A stretch of DNA of 64,000 nt from the NCBI GenBank assembly GCA_022225965.2, contig JAKJXP020000026.1:423780-487779 (forward strand), written 5' to 3'. Positions 23,372 to 34,359 of the stretch are shown in pieces (the first letter of the stretch is position 1; each line of letters opens with the position of its first letter). The translations under genes were made by a program, and so were the position numbers. Below the pieces are notes generated by a model, which did no database searches, was not told where the DNA came from, and saw only the letters and a list, made by a program, of their open reading frames with translations. Source of the DNA: Diatrype stigma (taxonomy: Eukaryota > Ascomycota > Sordariomycetes > Xylariales > Diatrypaceae).

Positions 23372-26300
23372 GACAGAGGAAAGACTAATCGCTAATTATG
23401 GAGGCCTAGATATGGAGGCCTAGACTCCCAGACTCCTCTGGGGAAGCGGTTCTGGAGGAGTGAGTAGAGAGAGAGTGTGTGTGTGTGTGTGGTGTGAAGC
23501 CAGAGGAATGTTCATTACTTTCAAGACTTGAGAATGGGGATGAGGGGAAAGGGAGACCGAGAAAGCAAGGGTTCGATTCTCAAACGACTCCATCTAGGCG
23601 GGTGGCCCCAGCAGCTCATTGGCTCCGAGATAGGACTGAAGTCTCTGGCCACCAACCAGCTGACACTATAGACCCACTGCCCGTCTGCAAATCATATCCT
23701 CCTTGGCATCGACGTCTTCCCCCCACTCTCCCTCTCTTGCTCCTCTTGCTCTTCCTGCTCCTGATGAATAGTGAGTGAATACCAGGGTCGCCTTAGGTCG
23801 CCTATCTTGACCCTCCCCATGCCTTTTTTGCCCGTGAATATATCTTGGCTGCTTGGCTTCATGGTGCCCCGCTTCTGGTGCAGTGGTGTTTCTGGTGGGC
23901 AGTGGCGGGGGAGGCACAGGCAGGCAGGCCTTGCAGTCTGCGGCCTGGCAGCCTGGGTTGGTTGCGTCGCGTTGCATCACTAACCGCATTCCCACTTCAC
24001 TGTACACAGCTGCCTTGCACTTTGCCGGTCTTATCTACGCGTGTTAATGTGGCTTTGCGCCCGCTTCTCCCCACGGCCACACGCTCCGAAACAACCGAGC
24101 CAGTGCCGACGTCCTCCGCGCCCTCACACCAGCCTCCCTCCCCTCAGTACGTACCCCGGCACAGCCATGAGGGATCGACATCCAGCAGGTCAAGGGTTTC
24201 TGGGATTTCCAGCTTAGTGAGATAGGCTGATGAGTGGATCGCCCTCTGGCGACGAGGTCCAATGATCGTCCTATCGTCCTATCACTGTCAGCCTAGTCTG
24301 GCCCCCCCTCTTCGGCAGTCGATGGCAGCGCCCACCTATGAAGTCGTCCAAGAGCGGACGCCACTTCCACGATCTTGCTATAACCTACTACCCACTGGGT
24401 GTCAGGGTGTGTAGGCCAAGCCAAGCCGAGTGCATAGGCCTTGGCGTTGCTTGCTCGCCCGTTATCTTGGCATGCCACAGCAGGAGCGGGAGACCCTTGC
24501 TACCCGCAGTTTGCAGAGGCTTTCTTTCTCTCCTCCCCCCCAAACCAACCGACCAGTCCCATGCTATAATCCGTCCCCATACTTTGTTCTTTGCGACATT
24601 CTTCTTCGCTCTGTTCCGATGTAAGAAGTTCGATGCGCCAATCAGGGCCCGCACCCTCTCCAGATGAGTCTGCGGAGGGCTTGTTTCATCTGCTGCGTTG
24701 CTGTAACTGCAGATGGCATAGTCGTCGTTGCTATTGTTACGCGATACAGAAGTTGAACTAAACCTCGTCGTCTTGCTAGTCGCTGATTAGTGTCATAGTC
24801 GATATGCGCCTAGAAAAAGGCCGTTACCATCTGTGACCTCCCAACGTTCCTTACGTGCCAGCTATTATAGGCGTCTGACTATACACTACACAGCTATCCG
24901 TCTGCCAGCTTCGGATACCTACAGACCTACACTGCCGTACTGGTTGAGCACAACAGCAACTCCTGGCCTTCTTGTGCCATGGGATATGCATATGTGTGTA
25001 TACTGTCAAGTTAGATATAGGTGTAGCTAAGGTAACTATCCGATGCCCCCTCGACGGTGCCGTAGTACGGCATTCGGAAAGCTTTCCAGAGGCTTGGTCA
25101 CGACATCGTCACCTGAGATTCCCGCTCATGACCAGGTTTCATGTTTAGCTGTATCGAATAGCCTCTTGAGGCGAGATTGCCGAATGTCCTATTCCAGCTG
25201 GGTAACGAAGCAGCCCGTGCTCGAAACGTATAGACCTACGTCCGTGGTGGACGCCTTCGCCCGCCGCATGCCTTGTCGCATACGTATATCTGTAGTTACC
25301 TACACACCTACATAGGGGGGCCCGCTTTCACTTATACATAGAAATCCGGCACACCTACTTCTCCTATCCTAAGCTTTTAGAGTAACCGATCTTAACAAGC
25401 AACCGCGCGTCCCATTCTTCGTTTTCCCTTTTTGCTTTTTTACTTTGTTTTGTTACTGTCTCTGATCGAGGTGGCACTTCAGTCTACGCTACGGGATTTC
25501 TGGGTATGACGCATTCATCGTCGTAGTCGACAGCCCACCTACGTACCCTGTCCTGCGGGACCGATGCCCCCTCAGTGCATCCGCGGATGCACACTACTCA
25601 TGTTGTCTCGAGAGACGGACCAGGTCTGTTAACAGCTTTTTTGTGTGTGTTGTGTGTGTGGTGTGTGTTCTCGCCACTGGCAATCGTGACGAAAAGACCA
25701 AGGAGATCGCCGTCGCAAACCAAGAGTCTCGTGATGGTGCCACCTCTGCAGTTTCCGGATCTCTTCGCTGAGCTTAAAGCGTAAGTACGGTCCGTCCCGG
25801 TCACACTTCAGTCAAGTTTCGAGACTATAGTCTATCAGAGCAACATAATTGGCTACCTTATCTATCTCCCTACCTACCTACCACCGACCACCACCACCTG
25901 GTTGGTCGGCAGCCTAGTAGCATGAAGCTCTGGTTTTGAGGACCACGACATCCTGGCCCGGGACCCGATGTGTCAACCCGAGTTCTTGGAACTGTCAAGG
26001 GAAAGCCACATGCTATTTTTGTGATATGATAGACGCGCTCCGGCTCGGCAAGCCCAAGCCTGTGTGTGCGGCTTCGTAACTACCTACCTAGAGGTGTATA
26101 TCCCGGCATACCTATTCTATAGTAGTATATGGTGTTATAGCTGATAGCAGAACGCGCGGGCGCCTCCCTCCCACTCCCTCTGGTCTCCCGTCGTGTTGGG
26201 CGGCATGAAGCAATGCGTAATATGGGAGAAATCCCCGGATGAAATGCCGCCGATCATATGATCCAGATCAATATAGATCCGCAAAGGCGAATTAGTGATC

Positions 26301-28032
26301 TCTGGCTCGTCTCTGCACGCCCGTTGGGCACTGGGTGGAGCGCATATTCGGCTGCCTGCAAGGACATCACCACCACCACCCTACATACCTACTACCTACT
26401 GCCTACTACCTAACCTACTTACCTACCCAGATATAGTCTGCATGCGTATATGTGTATGTATGCACGTATGTTTATAGTGTGTGTGGGCGTACGTGCGTGC
26501 GTAGGTAGGCAAAAGTATGGAATTTCGCTGCATGATGCAGAATCGTGTGGGGTTAGGTAGCAGGGAAGGAGGGAAAAGCAAAGAGAAACTGCATGTCTCA
26601 AGTTGCGCTGCTGCTTCGATGGCATGTCTTTTTTCTGTTTCTGGTGTCTGGTGTCTGGTGTTTCAAATACCTAACCTGCAGGCTGCAGCAGAGAGGCGGG
26701 AGGGGGAGAGAGCGCGTCTCGAGTATTAATCAACGAGATTCACGTCTGCCTACTGGCTCACCATCCACGAAGGGCGAGCGCACCCAAGGTATGTAAACAA
26801 ACCGATTATCTATCTCTTCGCGCGAGGCTCGTAAGACTGAGGCTTGGCTTGCATGCAGGACCGTCTGGTTAGGGGGATCACGGTACTTGGAAGACTGCGA
26901 TCTGCGTCTGATTTTACCACATTTGTACGTCGAGAGAGGGAAAAAAGCAAGAAGCTTGAGGGCTAGGTTGATAAACCTGCTCACACAGCAGGATGCTTGC
27001 TTTTTACATGCTTGCTTTAGGAGAATTTATATCTTGCTTGCTGCCTGTATTACAAACCTCCAGATCCCTCGATGCAACTGCATGACATGCAACCGGTCGG
27101 AGGTTTGCTGGAAAAAGAAAGAGGGAAGGGAAAGAAAGAAGAAGGTAGATGCTTCCTTGGTCTTGTGCGTGATCCTTCTCGGTCTCTGGGTTACCTTCTA
27201 TCCTGCATGCCTATACCAACATCTACATATTAGAAAGTATGTAGGTGGGCAAGTATTACGGAGGATCGGTAACTCCTAGATAGGCTTACCGGATGCAAGG
27301 TGCACTTCATGGTTGTGAATGCCTATGCACTCGTCTGGCTATTGCTTCGAGAGTGTACTTCGAGAGTCGATTTCAAGAGTTGGAATATCCAACGGTCGGG
27401 AGCAATTTGGTCGTCGCGGTCAGGGCCAGGGCAGGGTCCTACCGAGGTGAACCTTGTGAAGAGCAACAAGGAATAGCAGTTCCAGACAGTCGGGTTTGGC
27501 CTGGCGTTGGGGTGTTAATTAGGAGGAAATAAATGGTTAGCCTCGTCCGGCCTGGCTGGCTGGCCAGTGCTTCTCGGGGATTTTCTAGTGGTAGGTACGA
27601 ATACTAGTTTGGCAGAGCTGAAGTGTCGGAGGGGGAGTAACGGGCATGGCCGCATGGACCAAGTAGGTACCTAATCAGCTAATGTTGCTCTGAGTCTGGA
27701 GTGTACGAATCCCAAAGCGAGTTGATACTACATACATGTAGGTAGGTACTGTACAATACCTACAGTAGCAGCCCTAGGTACTAGGTAGTGGGGGTGATAA
27801 CGATAAGATGAAAGCCGCCCGATGAAGTTGATGATGATTGTGGCTGCAACAAAGCTTGTCTTAGCTTGTCTGCACCACTAGCCACACCCAATTGAACCGA
27901 ATTAATTCACCATCTGAACTTCGTGACTTCCTGCGCGCATCTCCCATCATCCACCAGAAGAGCCGCGGCGATAGCAAGTTGTTCCTTAGGATATTTGCAT
28001 AGTGCGGGGCGGCTAGACCACACACAAACGCC
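23372..28032. other. Gene desert, part 3 and DIS3 promoter region
   Basis: No gene is recognisable. The region contains GT microsatellites (23475-23492, 25641-25670), pyrimidine-rich stretches (23720-23760) and dense ACCTACCT/TAGGTAGG words at 25868-25890, 26378-26428 and 27660-27790. The DIS3 promoter lies at the right end. Confidence 0.5.
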
Positions 28033-31000
28033 ATGACGAGTTTGAAGAGGTCGGTGGGCGCTGACCCGTCCGCGTCGAGCCTCTCGAGTAAGGTCTACGT
28101 GAGGTCTACGAAGAGTGGCAAGGTCCAGAAAATCGTCCGGGAGGTCTACCTTCGAACAGATATCCCATGTTCTTCGAAGCTCTGCTCGCGATGTCTTGAC
28201 ATTGCCCCGCGGAATGCTGCTGGCGAAAGTGAGTGGCCCTATTTTGGGAGCAGCTTCGATCATGACGACTGACTGCAGACATAGTGAGCCCGTTTGTGCT
28301 CTCCGACAAACCGGCGGGAACAAAGGTGTTTCCGCAAGGCCATTATCTCGTCCCGGATACAAATGCGTTACTGAATGCTATGGACCTCTTCGAACAGAGC
28401 TCTGCATTCTATGATGTGGTGATTTTGCAGACAGTTCTTGAAGAGCTACGGAACAGATCACTGCCACTGTACAATCGCCTCATCAGCCTTACCAAAAGCC
28501 AAGACAAGCGCTTTTATGTATTTTTCAACGAATTCCGGCTTGAGACATACGTCACCAGGGAGCAGGATGAGAGCATCAACGACCGAAATGACCGGGCTGT
28601 CCGGCTAGCCGTCAAATGGTACAACGGACACTTAAAGCTCGAGAAGACCAAGGGGCATATACCAACCGTGGTCATGCTCACTGATGATAAAGGCAACCTT
28701 GAAAAGGCCAGAACAGAAGATGTTCCGGCAATCACCCTGCATGATTATATTTCCGGGCTCGAGGACGCTGATCGACTGCTCGACATGGTGGCCGAGACTC
28801 AGGAACGTGGATTCTCCCGGGATAAGAAGACGACAGACTTCCTCTACCCTGAATACTACAGCATGTCGAAGATGATGACTGGCGTGAAGAATGGAATGTT
28901 GCACCAAGGCATATTCAACGTCTCGCCGTACAACTACCTGGAGGGTTCAATCAAGGTTCCCTCCTTTACAAAATCACTTATAATTCTTGGACGAGAAAAC
29001 ATCAACCGCGCGGTTGATGGCGATTTTGTCGTTGTGGAAGTACTCCCCCAAGACCAGTGGAAGGCACCGTCTTCCAAGATCATTGAAGAAGAGAATATCA
29101 CAAAGAACGAGGATGCCGATGCGGAGGAGGGCGGCGACGTAATCACTGAGAAGGAGAGGCGGGCATTACAAGAAGAAGTGAAAAAGACCCAAGGCCTCAC
29201 TACGGAAGGTCGACCACAGCCTACAGCCAGGGTTGTGGGCGTTACTAAACGGAACTGGCGGCAATATGTCGGTCATGTTGACCCAAGCTCTGTTAGCCAG
29301 TCTGCGAAGCAGGGCCGAAAGCAAGAATCGGTCTTCTTGATACCCATGGACAAAAAAGTGCCGAAGATCCGAATACGCACGAGGCAAGCCGGAGATCTCC
29401 TTGGGAAACGGGTGCTGGTTACTATAGACTCCTGGGATCGCGAATCGCGGCACCCCGTGGGTCATTTCGTCAGATCCCTAGGTGAGCTGGAGAGCAAGGC
29501 CGCCGAGACTGAAGCACTATTACTCGAATACGACGTGCAATACCGGCCATTCCCGAAAACCGTCCTGGATTGCCTGCCGAAAGAAGGTCATGATTGGAAA
29601 GTTCCAGCTAGCACCGAGGATCCCGGTTGGAAGGACAGGGAGGATCTTCGAAGCCTTCTTATCTGCAGTATTGACCCTATTGGCTGTCAAGACATCGACG
29701 ATGCGCTACATGCCAGGCAGTTGCCGAACGGGAACTTCGAGGTTGGCGTCCACATCGCGGACGTTTCTCACTTTGTCAAACCAAACAATGCAATGGATGC
29801 AGAGGCAAGTATCCGAGGCACTACCGTGTATCTGGTGGACAAGCGTATCGATATGCTTCCGATGCTTCTCGGCACGGATCTGTGTTCCTTGAAACCTTAT
29901 GTAGAGCGATATGCCTTTTCGGTGATCTGGGAGCTGGACACGTCTGCCGACATTGTTAGCGCCCGGTTTACTAAGTCCGTGATCAAGTCTCGGGAAGCAT
30001 TTAGCTACGAACAGGCACAGATCCGGATCGACGACAAGTCACAACAGGACGACCTGACCAAGGGAATTCGAATGTTGTTGATGCTGTCGAAGAAGCTCAA
30101 GCAGAAGCGCATGGACGCCGGCGCCCTCAGCCTGTCGTCCCCCGAGGTCAAGGTGCAAATGGAGTCGGAGACGTCGGACCCGATCGACGTCAAGACCAAG
30201 GAGTTACTCGACACGAACTCGCTGGTCGAGGAGTTCATGCTGCTCGCCAACATCAGCGTGGCGCGGCGGATCTACGAGGCCTTCCCGCAGACGGCGCTCC
30301 TGCGGCGGCACGCGGCGCCGCCCAAGACCAACTTCGACGAGCTCGCTAACCAGCTGAAAGTGAAGCGGGGGATGGAGCTGCAGACGGACTCGTCCAAGGC
30401 AGTAGCGGACTCGCTGGACCGGTGCGCGGATGCCTCCGAGCCCTTCTTCAACACGCTGGTGCGCATCATGGCGACGCGGTGCATGATGAGCGCCGAGTAC
30501 TTCTGCGCGGGCACGCAGGCCTTCCCCGAGTTCCGCCACTACGGCCTCGCGTCGGAGATCTACACGCACTTCACGAGCCCGATCCGCCGGTACGCGGACC
30601 TGGTGGCCCACCGGCAGCTGGCCGCCGCCATCGGCTACGAGGCCATGCACCCGGCCGTGCGCTCCCGGGGCCGCCTCGAGGCCGTCTGCAAGAACATCAA
30701 CGTCCGCCACCGCAACGCCCAGCTCGCCGGCCGCGCCTCCGTCGCCTACTACGTCGGCCAGGCCCTGCGGGGCCAGGAGGCCGAGGAGGACGCCTTCGTC
30801 ATGAAGGTCTTCAGCAACGGCTTCGTCGTCCTCGTGCCCCGCTTCGGCATCGAGGGCCTGATCCGCCTGCGCGACCTGGCGGCTTCGGCCGCGGGCGCCG
30901 AGGCGCTGGTGGCGGAGCCCGACGCCGAGTACGACGCCGAGACGTATACCCTGCGCGTTCGCTTGAGTGGTGGTGTTGGGAATGGCAAGGGGAAGGAGGG

Positions 31001-31136
31001 AGAGAAGAAGGAGAAGGGGGAGGAGAAGAAGGAGGAGCTCGCCATCGAGCTGTTCCAGAAGGTCCGCGTCCGGATCCGCGACCAGAAGGACGAGGCGACG
31101 GGTAAGCGGGGTGCTAAGATGGAGTTGGTCCGTTGA
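28033..31136 (+). CDS. DIS3: Exosome exoribonuclease DIS3 / RRP44
   Basis: Two exons, 28033-28228 and 28279-31136, are joined over a 50-bp intron (GTGAGT donor, CTGACTGCAG end). They give 1017 aa, normal for the family. The N-terminus has SKVYVRSTKSGKVQKIVRE and the Cys cluster of the CR3 region. A PIN endonuclease domain follows (VPDTNALLNAMDLFE, acidic D92), then two cold-shock-like domains. The RNB 3'-5' exonuclease domain has the catalytic block CSIDPIGCQDIDDALHARQL near residues 526-545, and a C-terminal S1-like part (KVFSNGFVVLVPRFGIEGL) closes the protein. Dis3 is the catalytic subunit of the nuclear and cytoplasmic RNA exosome. A Lys/Glu-rich insert sits near the end. Codon third positions switch from mixed to almost all G/C near 30100. 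Confidence 0.97.
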
Positions 31137-31924
31137 TTAAGCCAACTGGGACTTCCTGAGTGTGTATGTGTATGAAAGTGGTTTTCTAAAAATGCGATTT
31201 GCCAAGGGATATGAATTAAGTGCCTGGCTTCATGAAGTCTATTTTCTATGAGTGCAATTACCCCTGATACCGTTGTGAACACAACAAGCTGATAATCCTA
31301 ACGTCAATCCATGTCCCGAGCTGTGTTACCCACCCCCTTGCTTACGCTTCTCAGTCCCGAACGAAGCCACCCTTCCCCTTCTATCACGAGTGCGTCCAGT
31401 CCATTGGGGTGCTTATGGTATGGACAATAGTATATCCGATACTGGGAGGTTTGTACCTCTACATACATTACCCCTGATCAAGAAGAAGAACAACATCAAT
31501 CACTAGGTTCATACACGCGTGTTTGACATCAGGCACCCATCCATCTTCATCTGGACTGAAGGGGCTCCCGACTCTGCCATTGGGCAGACCAGCAGTACAC
31601 CCAAGCCACGCTTATCCAGCCAATCTTTGGATCAAGACCATAATGTTACTTCGTGCCTTACCACCGCAACATGGTCTCGCCCTCTTAGTCTCCCAGCAAG
31701 AGCTGCCTCGGGTGCTTCTACTCAGCAGATATCGAGCAACAACTTTCTCTGATCATTGTTCCTTTATCACACTTTCCACCTCACACCAGCTTTTCACATT
31801 GCGCACTGAACTTCATCTCTTCTAAAGGCTTCGAACCCTGCGTCCTTGCAACTAACCATACACAATTGACTTTCTGAAACTCTGCACCTGGACTCAACAC
31901 CTACAGCTTGCCTGCGATCTCAAG
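31137..31924. other. Intergenic region between DIS3 and the zinc-finger gene
   Basis: The 788-bp spacer lies between two genes on the same strand. It is pyrimidine-rich toward 31924, as expected of a fungal promoter and 5' leader. No other feature is seen. Confidence 0.5.
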
Positions 31925-33275
31925 ATGTCCTCGACGCCAGATTTCCCCTGGGCCGATTACGTGCACGAAGACCTGTTCTCCTTGGATGATCCAGTCTTCA
32001 GCCAGCTCGCAGCGTCCGCCGAGGGAGAGTCCAGTGGCGTGCAGGGCAGTTCTGGTCCCCCGCCACCCTTGGGTGACAGCATTGGATGCGCCCACTCTCA
32101 TGCCGAAGCAGCTGACAATACTGCGTCTTACGCACTCGCGCCCGCACCCGCACCCTGCATCTCGGCCGGGCGGGAGCTCTTGGCTGCAGACGGTTCTACG
32201 AATCAGTAGGGGTTTTTTTTTTTAGATCGACGCTAACAGGGCGTCGTGCAGTTCTCTCGGGGTAAACATGGACTTGGGCAATCTTGCCCAAGCCTCAGCC
32301 TTACCCACTACTAGTGAGGCTCTGAAATGCAAGCAAGGGGATTGCCCAAGGAGGACAAGGGTATTCCGTACCAAGGGGGCCCTCGCGGAACACATTCGAA
32401 ACATCCATACTAACCCCCTCAAGTGCACGGCGCCAGAGTGCATAGACATCGATCCGTCCGGAAGACAGAGTGATCTAGCAAGGCATGATTGCAACTTCCA
32501 CAGAGGAGAAAATGCTCTGATCTACAAGTGCGAGGTCAAAACTTGCCCTAGACATGAGCATGGTTTCTCAAGGCGCGACAAATTCTACCAGCATAGGACG
32601 GCCAGCCACAGGTCTCTACGCTGCACCCTTGCCCATTGCGGCGCAACAGTCTTGGAGGGAGCTGAAGCTGAGCACCTATCTGGGGATCACGGGGAATTCG
32701 AATGTGCACTAGGAGCTTGTGAGGCTCATAACTCAAAATTCACGAGAGGGGCATTGTCTTTCCACCTGCGCTTTATGCATGAATTCTGGGGACAACGAAA
32801 TGTGCGCACTTTTATATTCATAGAGTCTCGGCTCGAGAACCTTGGTATGACCACCGTTCGGATTGAAGACATTCCACGCCTCTACGATGTCCAGGAGGAC
32901 CAGGTGGTCTGGGTTGGCTCAGCCTCACAATCAGCAATTCCACCCGAGGCACTCATAATCCTCCAAGACTGCGAGAACTGCGCTGACCGTTCCGCTATGG
33001 AGTAAGGCCAAATGGAACACCACACCTCACCACCTTGCATTCCTCAAGTCTAACCCTCTACGCCCCTCACAAGCCCGTTGGCAAGCTTGTTAAACCGTGG
33101 AAGAAGCAGTCAGGACACGCCTACGACACCACGACGAATTGGTATATCACCACAGCGAAGGTGGGCGAAGTTATACGAGGAGGTTATGGAGCAAACAGTG
33201 AGTATACATGAGGCGGAGGGGTTTGCACAGGAGACCGCATCACATTCGTTATCAAGTTCCTGGCAGGTTGACTAA
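31925..33275 (+). CDS. Five-finger C2H2-like zinc-finger protein, uncharacterised
   Basis: Three exons: 31925-32205, 32252-33001 and 33074-33275 (410 aa). Intron 1 is 46 bp (GTAGGG, a run of 11 T, branch GCTAAC, GTGCAG). Intron 2 is 72 bp (GTAAGG, branch GTCTAAC, CTCACAAG) and removes an apparent stop at 33003. The acidic start MSSTPDFPWADYVHEDLFS precedes five tandem fingers at residues 120-146, 152-177, 187-213, 218-240 and 245-270. All are C-x4-C ... H-x4-H, with 11-15 residues between Cys and His. The C-terminus is short and basic (LLNRGRSSQDTPTTPRRIG). It is probably a nuclear DNA- or RNA-binding protein, but I recognise no orthologue. The 3' end is uncertain: a GTGAGT at 33198 could start a further intron. 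Confidence 0.75.
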
Positions 33276-33474
33276 CAACCATGACCTGGGATATTATGGC
33301 TATACGAACATCAAGGCTTATGATATGAGGCAGGATTGGGGGGTACGGATGGATTTCCTATTTCCTATGTCTTGGTTTCCTTGTGTATGGCAGTGGGGTC
33401 ATTTCCGGCCCTGCTCTGCTTTTCAACCTTTGTACCGTTGCAGTGGCAGTTGCCCCGTTTCCTTTTCTCCCATT

Positions 33475-33514
<40 letters not shown>

Positions 33515-34359
33515 TGAAAAAAGCTTCAACAGCTCGTCTGCGCTTTCTTTATTTCCACATCAGTTTCAACAGCTCAGTCCTGTCAGAGACAGTTATTCTC
33601 GTACGACATTCGTTCTTCATAGTATCCAATAAAACATCGCGGTTTCCATTCCCCGTGAAGTATGCTTCCCGGCAATGTGACCGTCATCACGACCTGATGG
33701 CGATTTCACCCTATGGCCACAGGTCACCAAGGTTTCGAAACCAGCCATCCCGACTATTACGTCAATGCCTCTCTAAATTTATGGGTTATTTTATGATTGA
33801 CACCACGGGGACCCTTCCTTCAGTCAGGTGATTGCGAGCCTCATGGCGTGCAGTAGTTCAAAGCACCATCATATCACGTATGCGAGCGAAGATGGAAAGG
33901 TCCGAACACAACACAAGTATATATGTAGATCGACCATTAACCTCCTATATTCCTGCCAAGGTATCTATCTATCCAGACCCCCTAGCTGACCTACGATGCC
34001 AGTAAATAAACACACAAGGAATATTTACACATGACAACCAAACAGAATTAATAATGATGAACACCATCTTCTATGCTTTGCTTTGCTATGCTATGCCATT
34101 CCCATGCTTTTGCTTGTGCCCACTTCAACCGTACGTATGTAAATGTAATACGTAGCCATATTGGTATCATAGCCTTCCATCTGTTCATTGCTCATTCCCA
34201 CATGGGGCTTTCTAATGCTTTGCTTCCCTCCTTTCATTAATGCCCCAATTGCGGTAGATTCGCCGCTGCTCACTCCCTTGGGGAGCCTGGCTAGCTGGAG
34301 TACCCCAAGTAGGTAAGTTAAGTAGGCAGCCAAACTAGGTACCCTTGGCACAGGCACTT
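33276..34359. other. Convergent intergenic region with a long poly-A tract
   Basis: Spacer between the convergent zinc-finger gene and SLD3. It holds a 36-A tract (33476-33511) and otherwise nothing I recognise. Confidence 0.6.
33476..33511 (+). repeat. Poly-A tract, 36 bases
   Basis: An uninterrupted run of 36 adenines lies on the plus strand, followed by GAGTGAAAAAAG. No LINE or SINE body and no clear target-site duplication is visible around it. Confidence 0.9.
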
